Shown: positions 1 through 9,836, counted from the stretch's first letter. The stretch is 39,622 nucleotides of DNA from Gnetum montanum (GCA_015680685.1 MNCI01002118.1:160062-199683), one strand, 5' to 3'. Notes: generated from the sequence alone by a model not told the origin. Numbers and translations are program-made.

Positions 1-27
1 AGTGTAGGGGTACCTCGCCACTCATCA
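1..27 (+). repeat. 3' tail of an LTR-like sequence
   Basis: The first 27 bases resemble the last 27 bases of the Athila-type LTR at 1157-1183: both share a GTAGGGGTA stretch and end in CTCATCA. It may be the tail of a neighbouring LTR of the same family. No primer site follows it. The match is short and imperfect, so it could also be a partial duplication. Confidence 0.4.
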
Positions 28-228
28 TATGGTTTACTTGATATTTCCCACTGAATATTTTATGACATTGTTTAATATCTTATATTGGTAGTGTTAAGTA
101 TTGTATAGTGTAGAAATTGTTTTCTTCTACTTTGAATATATATTTATTTTAAAAAAGGTAATTTGGGTTAGTAACTGATGAAGCGGTTACTCTAATTATT
201 AGAGCGGTTACTCTAATAATTAGAGTGC

Positions 229-408
229 TTATTATTGGAGTGGTTACTTTAATTATTAGAGCAGTTATTATTGGAGTGGTTAATTTAATTATTAGAGCAG
301 TCATTATTGGAGTGGTTACTTTAATTATTAGAGCAGTCATTATTGGAGTGGTTACTTTAATTATTAGAGCAGTTATTATTGGAGTGGTTACTCTAATAAT
401 TAGAGTAA
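229..408. repeat. 36-bp tandem repeat, five copies, in U3
   Basis: Five units of 36 bp start at 229, 265, 301, 337 and 373, each like TTATTGGAGTGGTTACTTTA followed by ATTATTAGAGCAG. They differ at only a few bases. A more diverged half-unit precedes them from about 183. Since 36 is a multiple of three and the units contain no stop in some frames, open frames appear on both strands here; these are artefacts of the repeat, not genes. The position just upstream of the TATA box suggests an enhancer-like role (inference). Confidence 0.9.
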
Positions 409-421
409 TTGCTCCCAAGTT

Positions 422-429
422 TATAAATA
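422..429 (+). promoter_or_regulatory. TATA box of the Athila-type LTR
   Basis: TATAAATA follows directly after the 36-bp array and precedes a plausible transcript start about 30 bases on. It lies about 170 bases upstream of the AATAAA signal in the same LTR. Confidence 0.55.
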
Positions 430-596
430 CAGTGCCTAGGTGCACAATTGAAAAGACGTCTTGTAGTAGTTAAGTAACAAAAATCTTGTAGTTTGTTGAA
501 ACGTTAGAGTATTTTCCAAGTGCCCATAGTAGGAGGTTGAAGTGTGGATAGATCTTTATTTGAGCATTGTGTACCTGAGCGCACCTTATGTATGGC

Positions 597-602
597 AATA
601 AA
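597..602 (+). terminator. Polyadenylation signal AATAAA in the LTR
   Basis: AATAAA occurs downstream of the TATA box and before a T-rich stretch (640-670), as expected for the R region of an LTR. Confidence 0.4.
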
Positions 603-1184
603 GACGAGCTCTTTGATTCATCCTTGTAGCACTTGAGATTTTTTTTCTTACACATTTCTTTTATTTTATTTTTTTATGCATTTATTTTATTTTATGAACT
701 TTACATTTATGTTATTAGCATAGCAATTCATTTTGATCAATTAAGCAAATCATTAAATTACACTTAGTATGATCACTTCAAGCATGCGTGTAACACTTGG
801 TAACCCAGTAACAATTAGCATTTGGTAATCCCAGTAGTGTTGCACTGGTTCAAGATGTACACGGAAAGTGAGAACAGATATTGGTGTTAGGATTAATTAA
901 AGCCTAGTTAATCAGTAGTTAAGTTAAATTAGCCACTTAGTTATCTTTGTCCTCCCTTATTAGCAGTAGGACATAAAAACATAAAAGCTATAAAAATCAT
1001 ATGCCTCAAGCTTACTTAACCATACAATCATGACATATAGGTAAGCTTGGGAAGACAATGATCAACCAACCCATCCTTGTTCCACAAGGGTGCATAAGCA
1101 CTTAGTCCTTGGAATTCGACTGGATTGTGTGTGAAACGCTCATATCCGTATGGTTGGGCGTAGGGGTAACTTGCTGCTCATCAT

Positions 1185-1202
1185 TGGTGCCATTGTCGGG
1201 GA
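1185..1202 (+). other. Primer binding site, tRNA-Asp type
   Basis: The sequence TGGTGCCATTGTCGGGGA starts one base after the LTR end. Plant Athila elements use a site complementary to the 3' end of tRNA-Asp, TGGCGCCGTTGCCGGGGA. The three differences (C to T twice, G to A once) are all transitions, fitting decay of methylated cytosines. Confidence 0.75.
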
Positions 1203-1427
1203 CTTAGTTGTTTATGCGCTAATTAGAACATAGGAAATCATTTACATCATTGGAACGAACCCTTAGTGTTGGTTGAGAAAATAATAAACAAGAATACATT
1301 GCACACTAAACAGACAAGTATGTCTCCTTCTTTGTACGAAAGCGCCTCACTACCTAGGTCTGAAATAGGAAACAGTCAATGGTGTAATACACATGACGTT
1401 GATCTGCCAATCCCTTAACAAGTTCAA

Positions 1428-1661
1428 GTGGTATATATTCATCTTGATGAGTATATACCAAACTTCACCTTTATTCTCCATCAAGATGAACAATTGCATT
1501 GGCGAGACTTAGAAGGTAACATAGTGTTACCTCCCGATCGTTCAGTCCTGAACATGCTTCTTTGTACTCTCACACGAATTGGCATGCTACACTTACATGC
1601 AGAATACATTGTGCAAGACCATGACTTGAGAGAATACTATCCCACAGAGGCACAATGTTAA
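1428..1661 (+). CDS. Leader or gag-region ORF of the Athila-type element, unrecognised
   Basis: A 77-codon open frame lies about 225 bases after the primer site. I do not recognise a domain. The protein is mixed in character, with several His, Leu and Asp residues, no membrane segment and no signal peptide. It ends in TAA, but the same frame remains mostly readable for another few dozen codons, so it may be the N-terminal part of a broken gag polyprotein. Its position between primer site and the basic gag-like stretch downstream supports this. It could also be a chance frame. Confidence 0.35.
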   Translation: MVYIHLDEYIPNFTFILHQDEQLHWRDLEGNIVLPPDRSVLNMLLCTLTRIGMLHLHAEYIVQDHDLREYYPTEAQC

Positions 1662-1885
1662 AGGGACTTGCAACAGAAGAGACATCATAAGTCTTCGAAG
1701 GGTAAGTGGTCCTAGGATGCCCCACATGTCTTAAGTAAAAATGAGGGTGGTGAACCTACCTTAGGCAGTCGCCCACACAACAATGTTCCTCCCCTTGACT
1801 TTGGCCAAGGGATTGTGTATCAGAATCTTCATTCCACTATTCATAACCCAAGTTCTGATACCCATGGGCACACAGGGTCCAAAAA

Positions 1886-2234
1886 GGGACACAAACTCAT
1901 GATAAAGGTAGACATTTTGATTACAATCACGATCGGGGCTGAGACCGCAGAAGAGAAGGTAGCAGATACTATCATGGTGATGGTTCTCCTTCTTCTTCAC
2001 CTTCATCATCTCCTTCACCATCTCCTTCAATATTCGAACACAGTCATAAAGAAAAAGATCATGGAGATAAAGGTAGGCAAAGTGGGAGTCATAGACGAAA
2101 CAACTAGGAAAGGGGACAAGGGCACTCTAGAGAGTCATGACATAGAAGAAGGGAGAGTAGGGAACAATGTAGGCATCATAGACATCATGGACAAGAAGAT
2201 CATGAAATTGCCAATGTAGGCATCATAGACGACA
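1886..2234 (+). pseudogene. Basic Arg/Ser/His-rich gag-like fragment
   Basis: In the frame starting at 1886 the translation is strongly biased: Asp/Arg/Glu-rich segments, a run of Ser and Pro (around 1990-2025), then Lys/His/Asp/Gly and Arg/His stretches. A few in-frame stops interrupt it. The other frame, open from 1815 to 2219, has a less credible composition (long Leu/His runs) and is probably a shadow. Such charged, disordered stretches are common in retroelement gag proteins. No zinc knuckle is visible. An 18-bp sequence (AATGTAGGCATCATAGAC) is repeated at about 2168 and 2213. Confidence 0.4.
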
Positions 2235-2262
2235 ACACTTCCATTTTTTGCAATTGCCGTCT

Positions 2263-2395
2263 ATTGACGACAACAAGAAGATCTTCCACCATCCCAATGT
2301 TGATGCCGTAGTTTATGAAATTGCCATCGATAGCCAAATATATCTTGCTCAAATGACTAGGCAAAAAAAAAGTCAAATGAATTTGCTAAGCCAGA
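2263..2395 (+). pseudogene. Further gag-region fragment, cut by element A
   Basis: A frame from 2263 is open for about 40 codons and reads plausibly as protein (motifs IFHHPNVDAV and AIDSQIYLAQM). It loses sense near 2395, about where element A sequence on the opposite strand begins. I do not recognise the family. It is best seen as the interrupted continuation of the upstream Athila-type gag or leader region, in a shifted frame. Confidence 0.3.
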
Positions 2396-2679
2396 GTTTG
2401 GTGACGGCGATGGATGGAGGCCGCTGAGGCTACGGATGACCACAGTTTCTTCAGGGCCCCAAGCGGTGAAGTTGATCCCAAGAGCTGCAACTATAGAGTA
2501 GCTGTCATAGCAACATCTCCGAGGGGTTAGTAGTATGCCTTTCGGCATGTCCAAGGAATCAGTAGGATGCCGGTGGGGTAGCGGCGTTGCGTCTGTCCCA
2601 ACACCTTACTCGCTCCATCTGGTAGGGATGTAGTGCAAGAGTGATCACGCTCGCTTGCTATGTGGATTTTCTGTTGACA
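2380..2679 (-). other. Proximal 3' untranslated region of element A
   Basis: This stretch shows only patchy similarity to the region after the array in element B (34760-34960), for example a shared GCAACGCC...GGCAT segment. No credible coding sequence. The element's continuation and 3' LTR are missing beyond about 2380. Confidence 0.4.
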
Positions 2680-3045
2680 GATTCTAGTTTTGAGTCCTAG
2701 TTAACTTTTGTTGCTGGTTTTAAGCCTTAGCAGGCTGTGGTCCCGGTTTAACGTCTGGGCAGACTGAAACCTACTAGTTTTACGTCATAGCGGATGGTGG
2801 AAGAGCTAGTTTATGGTCCCAGCAGACCGTGCTGTGGGTGTCAGTTTTATGTCATGACCCAGGGACAAGTCTGTGCTGGTTTAGTGTCTCAGCAGATGTA
2901 TGCTTACCTTGCCAGTTTCACGTCATGGTGGACGGTTAGAAACTTTGCCAGTTTAGTATCTTGGCGGACGCATGAAAGGAATGCTAGTTTTATGTCATAG
3001 CGGACGTGTGTAACTTTGCTAGTTTTACATCGTAGCAGACGTTTG
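2680..3045 (-). repeat. Tandem array after pol in element A
   Basis: Degenerate units of roughly 35-50 bp repeat a core read on the + strand as AGTTTTACGTCATAGCGGAC (also AGTTTTATGTCATAGCGGAC, AGTTTTACATCGTAGCAGAC, GTTTTAAGCCTTAGCAGGC). On the element strand this is GTCCGCTATGACGTAAAACT, matching the array in element B at 34306-34730. Hypervariable tandem repeats after pol are known in Tat-lineage elements. Confidence 0.8.
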
Positions 3046-3073
3046 TTACCTTGCGTTTGAGCCGAGTTGATCT

Positions 3074-4310
3074 TTAGATGTAGTACCGCTTCAAATACAG
3101 ATGATTCACTGGATTTGATAACTCATTGTCATTGATATCTGCTAACTTGAATGCTCCGTTGCTGTATGCGTCGATGACTAGGAAAGGGCCTTCCCAGTTT
3201 GCAGAGAATTTGCCTACTGGTTCATGAATGGCCTTGAGAACTAAGTCTCCTTTCTTGATCGATCGTTGATGCAGGTTGTGCCGATGCTTCTGTCTCTGTC
3301 TATCCTGATATCTTTCGATGGTATCGAGCATCTGGATGCGTTTCTCCTCCATTGAGTCTAAATCCATGATTCTAGACTCATTGTGTTGAGTCTCATTTAT
3401 AAACATGGAGAGGACTATCCACAATGAGGGAACCTGTAATTCCAAGGGCAACACTACGTCAGATCCATAGACTAGGCTGTAGGGCGTCCTGTCTGTAGCT
3501 GTTCTGCATGTCGTACGATACGCCCATAGCACATAGAGGATTTTTTCATGCCATCGTTTCTTATTGTCATTGAGCATCTTCTTGAGTAGATTGATAATTA
3601 CCTTATTTGTTGCTTCTGCTTGACCATTTGCTTGCGGGTAATAGGGTGAAGAGAAAGATTGCTTAATACCAAGATTATCGCAAAAAGATTTGGTCTCTGT
3701 ACTGCTAAATTATGGCCCGTTGTTAGTCACAATAGTCATAGGGAGCCCAAACTTGGTTATAATATTGTCTAAGATGAAATGGAAAACCTGTTAAGATGTA
3801 ATCTTCCGTAGGGGGATAGCCTCAACCAACTTTGTGAAGTACTCAGTGGTGATGATAATGAAGCTATGTCCTGCGAAATACTTAGGTGTGATGGGACCTA
3901 TGATATCTAGTCCCCACCATTGGAATGGCCAAGTAATCTGTGTAGTGTGTAACTCGGTTGGCGACACGTGTATTAGGTTTGCGTGACGCTAGCATGTGTC
4001 ACACGTCTTAACTTTAGAAGGCTATCTTTTTCCATGTATGGCCAATAGTACCCTAGGTGTCTGATTTTAGCGGTGATGGCTTGCGGGGCTACGTGTTCTC
4101 CACTAACTATTCGTTGTGCTTGGTCATTATTAATGTAAGTTAGCAATACCCCATCGAAAGAGCGTCTACAGAGAGTACTGTCTCTGATGATGACGTATTG
4201 CCTAGCACGCTTGCGCACTACGTCTTTTTGTGCATGCGTTAGCTTGTGTGGTGGTTCGCCATGCAGAAGGTAACTCTTAATGTTGTCGTACCATTCTGGC
4301 ATTCCCCCTG
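3074..4310 (-). pseudogene. Integrase of element A (broken)
   Basis: From the upstream side: an HHCC zinc-finger region (about 4130-3980), where a one-base loss near 4015 shifts the frame between KDSLL and the KVKTCDTC segment; then the catalytic core with WGLDIIGP (first Asp), TNNGP where the second catalytic Asp is replaced by Asn, and YYPQANGQAEATNK (catalytic Glu); then a C-terminal part open from 3577 to 3074 with the Tat-type segments LVYGSDVVLPLE and FKLADINDNE. Several stops interrupt the core (for example before QVFHF). The last codons run to a stop at 3074, just before the tandem array. The enzyme would insert the cDNA into the genome; this copy cannot be active. Confidence 0.85.
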
Positions 4311-5240
4311 CGTTTAATGAAGAGATCTGTGCCACTTGAATGATAGGATCTATACATTCCATCATCAAAGTAGGCCAAGTGGCAAACAAGTGTGGTGGCA
4401 TGTTCAGTGCCAGTGTGGCCAGTGCATCGGCCAAAGCATTTTCATTACACGGCACATGTTGGGCATCGATTATCAGAAATTATTTCAGGAGATCTTTAGC
4501 CATATCACAGTAGGGCTGTAGATGCATAGCTTTGCAGGCATAGATTCCTGTGATTTGATTGATGACGAGTATCGAATCACCTCGAATTGCCAGGTTTTGA
4601 ACGTTGAGTTCTCTGGCTATCAACAATCCTCTGAGAAGCCCCTCATATTTTGCCATGTTGTTCGTACAAGGGAAGGCCAGACGGTAAGCCAATGGACGCA
4701 CATCCTCAGGGGCAAGCATAATAATAGTGGCACTACTGCCGCCTCTAGCAGTTGAAACTCTGTCGAAGTATAACGTCGCTTCGAGGCCTGTTGATACAGG
4801 GCTTACACTATGTACATGCTCATTCGAAAATTCTGGCTCTATTGTAGCTTGATCATTAATAGGCGATGTTACTAGCTGGTCAGCTATAGCCTGACCTTTG
4901 GTGGATGATTGACCAACATAATGTAAGTCAAATTCAGTTGTGATAGCTTTCCAGCGAGCTATCCTACTACTCTCATACAAATTGTTTGAGATAGCCCGCA
5001 GAACGTTGTTTTTGCAAATTATGTTGACTTGACTACGGAAAAGATAATGCCTACATTTTTTAAGTGCAAAAACCAATGCCAAAAAATTATGCTCCACTTC
5101 ATTGTACCTTGTTTCGTACATAAATAGAGTGTGACTAAGATAATAGATAGGGGCTTCTGACCCATCGTTCCTTTTTTGGCAAAGTAACAAACCTCTAGAC
5201 ACGTCTGAGTTTGCTAGATAAATGTAAAAAGGCTAATCCC
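4310..5240 (-). pseudogene. Dual RNase H region of element A
   Basis: The first part (5240-4880) is the gypsy-type RNase H: it keeps the Glu region YNEVEHNFLALVFALKK, but the later Asp position reads NIICKNNVLRAI, so the active site is degraded. The second part (about 4800-4320) is a separate RNase H: YFDRVSTARGG (Asp), MAKYEGLLRGL (Glu), IRGDSILV (Asp), then ADALATLAL. The Asp-Glu-Asp set is present, although the usual FDG reads FDR. Tat-lineage elements are known to have acquired this second, archaeal-like RNase H while the first decayed. One in-frame stop falls after the LLK at about 4480; otherwise the frame is open from 5202 to 3973. Confidence 0.85.
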
Positions 5241-6546
5241 GTTGTGGTGGAAAAACCATTGGTAAGTGTTGCAGCTCCTTTTTCAAGTCATCAAATGCAC
5301 TCTAGCAGTCATCGGTCCATTTAAAATTAACACCCTTCTTAAGAAGGTGTTGCATGGGATGTAATTTATCTGTTAATTTTGAAATGAACCGCCTGATAAA
5401 TTGTAGTCTGCCCTGAAACCCACATAGTTCTTTGAGGTTTGTAGATGACGTTAAATCAACGATGGCTTTAACCTCGTCGAGGTTGACTCGGATGCTAGTC
5501 TCTGATAACACAAACCCCAACATGCGTTCGGTTTTGACTCTGAATACGCATTTGTTTAGGTTAAGCCATAAGTCATGCTTAAGACATTATTTAAGGACTA
5601 ACTCCAGATCTTTTGAATGATCTTCCGACTTTATAGACTTGAAAGCTATGTCATCCACGTAGTCGTTCAATCTCCCTAAGAGGTAGTCGCTAAAGATGTA
5701 TGTCATGGCTTGTTGATACGTTGCTCCGACGTTTTTTAGCCTGAAAGGCATCATAGTGTAACAGAAGGTCCCCTAGGGAATCATGAATGTTGTGGTCAAT
5801 TGATGCTTCGGGTTAATACGAATTTGATTATAACCTGAGAAACCATCCATAAAGGATATAAGTGCATGACCAACTGTTGTGTCGATTAGTTGGTCGATAC
5901 TTGGTAACGGGAAATTGTCCTTAATCATAGCTTTGTTCAAATCTTGGAAGTCTATGCAGATGCATATGCCTCCTGTCTTCTTAGCAACAACTACGATGTT
6001 GGACACCCAGTCTGAGTAATCAACCGTGCGAATGAAAGCAACCTAATATAGCTTGGTGATTTCATTATGCAGTGCTAGCATGATTTCTGGCTTAATCTTT
6101 CATGCCTTCTATCTAATTGCTTTGATGTGTGGGTCTAAAATTATGTTATGCTGTATTAATATCGGGTCTAATCTCGGCATGTTTTCATATGACCACGCAA
6201 ACATAGCAGTGTTATTTTGGAGCACTTGTGTTATGCCACTTTGTGTCTGTTGGTCTAGGAGGGAACTAACCCTGAGAGTTTTATTTTTGCCTTTGTGCGT
6301 AACCACAGGGACCTCGTTGAGAGAGTCCTTGGTCACATCACCAGCCTCTAGGTCTAGAGTTTGGACCAGATGTTTTGGCCAATCTGGGAATATTTCTGAT
6401 GTTGCTATGGTTGCGTCACAAAGGGAAGGGTTTGTTTCTATCAGCGTGTAATTAAGCTGTCTAATGGTCTCCCCATATGGACCTGTTAAGGTTAAGGGTG
6501 CGGATAAAGCTGCGTCCATTTGTGAATCGCCCTGCAAAAATGCCAA
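5240..6546 (-). pseudogene. Reverse transcriptase of element A with N-terminal spacer
   Basis: An opening segment (6546-6109) contains the conserved pre-RT spacer, with LVQTLDLEAGDV and FAWSYENMPRLDP. The RT fingers and palm follow: VSNIVVVAKKTGG, CIDFQDLNKA, DNFPLPSIDQLID, FSGYNQIRI, and the catalytic box YVDD at 5661-5650, which is intact. A stop replaces a codon before VAFIR (about 6045) and further stops break the frame after TTTFMIP and around 5590. The thumb and connection region runs to about 5300. Very similar to the RT of element B in the same order. It copied element RNA to cDNA in the particle; this copy is dead. Confidence 0.88.
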
Positions 6547-6972
6547 AAATGGAAGTTGTTACATTGTTTTTCTACCAATCTATTGAATGATAAGAGTTTC
6601 TTTGCATCAGGGTTGCATATTAAAGAAGCTTTCAGTTTAAGGTCTTAGTGGACTGTTACAAATATGCACAATTTGTAAAACAATGATGAGCTAGGCTTTC
6701 TAGATGCTAGCGTGTGAAATAAGATGAAAGATACAATGTGGTGTGTCTAGCATGTCGTGAAATTTGAATTTTTGTATAGACCGTAGTTAATGTAGCTGGA
6801 TTATGAAATGATAAATTATGTATTAGTTTAGGGTCATTTCGGACCATGATCGACACGATATCTACAAAATTAATGCCTTGATCTTCGCGTTTCATGTCAT
6901 ACTGACACTGGCATTTCAGGAAAGTTCCACATCGATCGGGCAGAAAGAAAAGTTAGTTTCAAGAATTTTGTT
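6547..6972. other. Spacer between element A RT and the antisense gene promoter
   Basis: No credible gene. It holds one copy of the family repeat core (AGTTTAAGGTCTTAGTGGAC at about 6633-6652), in contrast to the long array at the equivalent place in element B (30280-30695). Confidence 0.45.
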
Positions 6973-6978
6973 TATAAA
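6973..6978 (+). promoter_or_regulatory. TATA box of the antisense gene in element A
   Basis: TATAAA lies 126 bases upstream of the ATG at 7099. The gene's counterpart in element B has TATAAATA about 140 bases upstream of its ATG. The agreement in position between two diverged copies supports a real promoter. Confidence 0.5.
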
Positions 6979-7098
6979 CCGGTGGTTCATACTCAAAACA
7001 GGTTATAGATATTGTGAATTTGGATTTGGCTATAGCAGAAAAGGAGCGGCAGCAAGGCGTAAACAGACAATTTTATGAAAACTCTTTCGATTGCAACT

Positions 7099-7217
7099 AT
7101 GGCACCAAAGGTCAAAGGGAAGAATGCTAGATTGGCAAGGATTGATGAAGTGCAGGGGAGTTTGCAGCAGGCTTCACAGGCCAGGGTCCAGGCTCGGGAA
7201 GTTACTCTACTCAATCG
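7099..7217 (+). CDS. Antisense gene A, exon 1 (leader)
   Basis: Starts with MAPKVKGKNARLARIDEVQ and ends at a consensus donor (CG|GTAAGT). The start was chosen because element B has the same opening, MAPKKECKHLALAKVNEM, and the same donor position. The composition is basic. Splicing to exon 2 at the best acceptor is out of frame in both copies, so either an acceptor is misjudged or exon 1 is a separate leader. Confidence 0.55.
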
Positions 7218-7733
7218 GTAAGTCGTCGTCCACCCTTTTGCACTATTGTTATATTTGTTGCAGTGTCATAGTTGTATATTATTTTTGTTTTTTGAATGTG
7301 CATGTTGCGTCGAGTGTTAATATCTGTTTACGCGGGCTAAGCTATTGTGGTTTGTGATATTACCTTTGTCTTCGCTATTGAAGACGAACCTCATATTGTT
7401 ACGAGGGTTTAGGTAACACTGAGTAATACTAAGCAAACGTAGCGTATAATCAAAAAATCTAGGTATTGTATCTGTGGGTAGCATAATCAGGGTTTTGTTT
7501 TCTTTTCCTTTATTCTTGTAATAGTTACATGTTACGTTGGAGTAATATGCAGTGTTGCTTTCATCACCATTGTTAGAGATAGATCTTGAGTTGTTGCAAG
7601 GGTTTGGGTGATTCTGGCCATGCGTTTCTAGTGGAATCTGTAATTTTCTGGGAATCAGGAAAACCCTAATGTAGCATGATGAGTGTTCATGTCTAAATGT
7701 TTTATCTAATAGTAATACGTTTTTACTATACAG

Positions 7734-8560
7734 GTATTATGCTAAAGCCCGTCCTAATCATTTTGGACATCGTGGGCGTTCTATGCTACATGCATGTTCC
7801 CGCGGCCAATGTTCCTCCTCCTCATGCTCGTATAAAGGAGGAGGCGGTGTGGTTCCAAAGGGGTGCACAGGGGTTTTTGCAGTTTTTGCTTCATAATTAC
7901 AGCGTAATCATTTGGTCGCATCTACCAGGCGATGTAGCTGCTGCTATTTTGGAGATGCTACTAGTTGGTTCAACACAAAGCATCTTGGCGTTCCTGACAG
8001 ACGGCACGATTGAAACTGTGCGGGTGCAAGACCGCGAACAGAGCACCAAAGGTTTAAGGTGTTTGAGCTGGATCTGGGAGATGCCCAGATTCAACTGTTA
8101 TCACTCCTACAATACTCTGTTCGTGGCCTGTCACCTCACAACCTACTTCTAGAACCCACCTGGTACCGTGTATTACACAGGCGGGTAAGAATTTAAATTT
8201 GTGTTGTTTCGATGTGTGGCAACACACTAACTATTGTTTAAATTTACGTTGAGCGTAAAGAATTCACCCATCTTTTGTGATGTAGATTCTTCATCAATGA
8301 TAGCGGTCTCTTAGGCGATAATGATACATTGTCATTGACTAAAAGGACTATAAGTGAATTCACTGCTATTAGCAATGTACGGGCCACTGTCATGGGATAA
8401 TTAGCGTTCAAAATCACAGAATACCTGACCCGCTATGCTAACTTCTTTTCTAGATATAAAAATCTCGGATGGCTGGATAGGGAATGGACCTTGGATCCTC
8501 CCCTCACTGTTGTAGACGTGCGAAGGAAAATCCCTCCGTTTCCTTTGCCATTCGGACATG
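7734..8560 (+). pseudogene. Antisense gene A, exons 2-3: FCP1/NIF-like HAD phosphatase-type domain
   Basis: Exon 2 (7734-8184) and exon 3 (8286-8560). The domain opens with LIILDIVGVLCY, matching the HAD motif I of the FCP1/NIF family (DxDGVL), but the second Asp is Val. It continues with GAQGFLQFLLHNYSVIIWS, like the family's FLxFxxxxFxVxIWSS (motif II Ser), a distant LSWIWEMPRFN segment, NTLFVACH where the family has NTLLIDD (motif IV acids lost), then NPPGT, like the family's NPPxTAI. Exon 3 continues FFINDSGLLGD and ends in a segment with GWLDREW and PPFPLPF, both conserved in element B. An in-frame TAG sits before NPPGT and a TAA in exon 3. The fold assignment is from motifs alone; catalysis is unlikely even before the stops. 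Confidence 0.65.
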
Positions 8561-8669
8561 GTAAACTTCATTATGATGATGAATTATATTAATGTTATCA
8601 GTTAGTGATGATATATGAAGTTGTCTCATTTTTTGTTACCTCGGCTTAACTATTGTTTTATGTGAGCAG

Positions 8670-9719
8670 TTAGGAAATTACGGGAGATTACGATCATGGC
8701 TTCTGGTTGCGAGGCGAGCAATCTCTTTTTTCGCTATGGTGATATAAAGGAGACACAACGCTAGCTTGGCCATAGAGCGGCCCCAGTTGTTTTAACCAAT
8801 AACCTTCGGGAGGCTGGACTGATGGACCTATTCTTGGCCATAACCCCTAATGTTACTGTGGGTGAAATGTTGACCTTAGTCAACTCCTTTAGTGAGGAAG
8901 CTGAGCATCTCTGCATATGCATGCGGAACGTGCACGTAAATTTTGACATCGATGCTCAGCTATTCGTCGATCTCTTTGGGGTCCCTTCTGATGGCTTTCC
9001 TATAGAGGAAAATTCGAAGAGGAGTGCTAAGTACTAGGAAGAGATAGAGGAGTGGCTAGGGGTTAAGAAGGAGGGTAAAGGAATTCCTGCTGATGGGATC
9101 GAGTTAGAAGTGGCCAACACCATTTACCCCCTTTTTCAAGCCTGGGCCTTCCCCAAGACACTCTCCCAAGGGAAATTCCTCAGTATAGAGCAAGCCTGAA
9201 TTATCCGAGAGGTCATGGAGGAGGGGACGTGATTCAATTGGGCCAGCTATTTTGCTGAAGGCCTGCATGTTGAAATGGTCAAGCTTCGCAAGAAGCTTGA
9301 GTCCCGTTTCAATGTGCATTTTGCCTTTTTCATAGCTTGCTTCTGGCTTTTTGCCAAGTTTTTGGTAGTCCAAAGTAATGGAGTCTGGGTGCAGCAGGAC
9401 TGCAGCCAGATTTCTAAATCGTGGATTTTCCATGTTTTCGGCATTATCCGGTCCCAAGACCCTCCTAAAGGAATCGGGGAGTCGTTGTCAGTAACGACTA
9501 GAAACATGGCGGTGCCTCGAATGTGGGGTCAAGACAGTGTGGGTGGGGCACTCTCCTCTTACATTGGTGATGTGTCGAGGGGGAAGTGCTTGGCAGCTGA
9601 GATTGTGGACTCGTTGGTGCCATGGAAGAAACCTCATTTGACCGAGGAGTCTGTCGAGCCAGCAAGTGGTGTGAGGCAGAAGATGCAGGTCAGGTTTCGG
9701 AGGAGTAATCCTCCAGTAG
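8670..9719 (+). pseudogene. Antisense gene A, exon 4: long conserved region of unknown function
   Basis: A 1050-bp exon (1053 bp in element B) whose frame runs through four in-frame stops with no frameshift seen. Conserved blocks shared with B include AGLMDLFLAITPNV, EMLTLVNSFSEEAE, DLFGVPSDG, EEWLGV, SQGKFLSIEQA, VMEEGT, KLESRFNVHFAFFIACFW, QISKSWI and DVSRGKCLAAE. The character is that of a folded, mixed alpha/beta protein, with no membrane segment sure enough to call. I considered the plant mobile domain and the putative plant transposon protein domain and could not match the motifs convincingly. Phase 1 introns flank it on both sides. Confidence 0.6.
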
Positions 9720-9836
9720 GTAAACAAAGAAATGTGCTAATAGTTACAGTTATGCTACGTATAGATACTTTTGTGTCACATAATATTTATTAAACTAGAG
9801 TGAAGTCCTGTGTTAACTGAGGACATTGTGTGATAG

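Larger units (their letters stand above)
28..1183 (+). mobile_element. Putative 5' LTR of the Athila-type element
   Basis: The right end is well defined: it finishes in CTCATCA at 1183, one base before a tRNA-Asp-type primer site. A TATA box (422-429) and an AATAAA signal (597-602) lie inside, giving the expected U3-R-U5 order. A 36-bp tandem array lies just upstream of the TATA box. The left end is uncertain; position 28 is only where the preceding LTR-like tail stops. No coding sequence is evident within it. Confidence 0.55.

Noticed and set aside
149-473. Open frames on both strands across the 36-bp array
   Set aside because: Their repeated 12-residue units come only from a tandem repeat whose period is divisible by three.
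7734-9719. Plant mobile domain (PMD/MAIL type) as the identity of the antisense gene
   Set aside because: It is the best known captured domain in plant gypsy elements, but the motifs here fit HAD motif I, W-S and NPPGT better, and I could not find the PMD pattern in exons 2-4.
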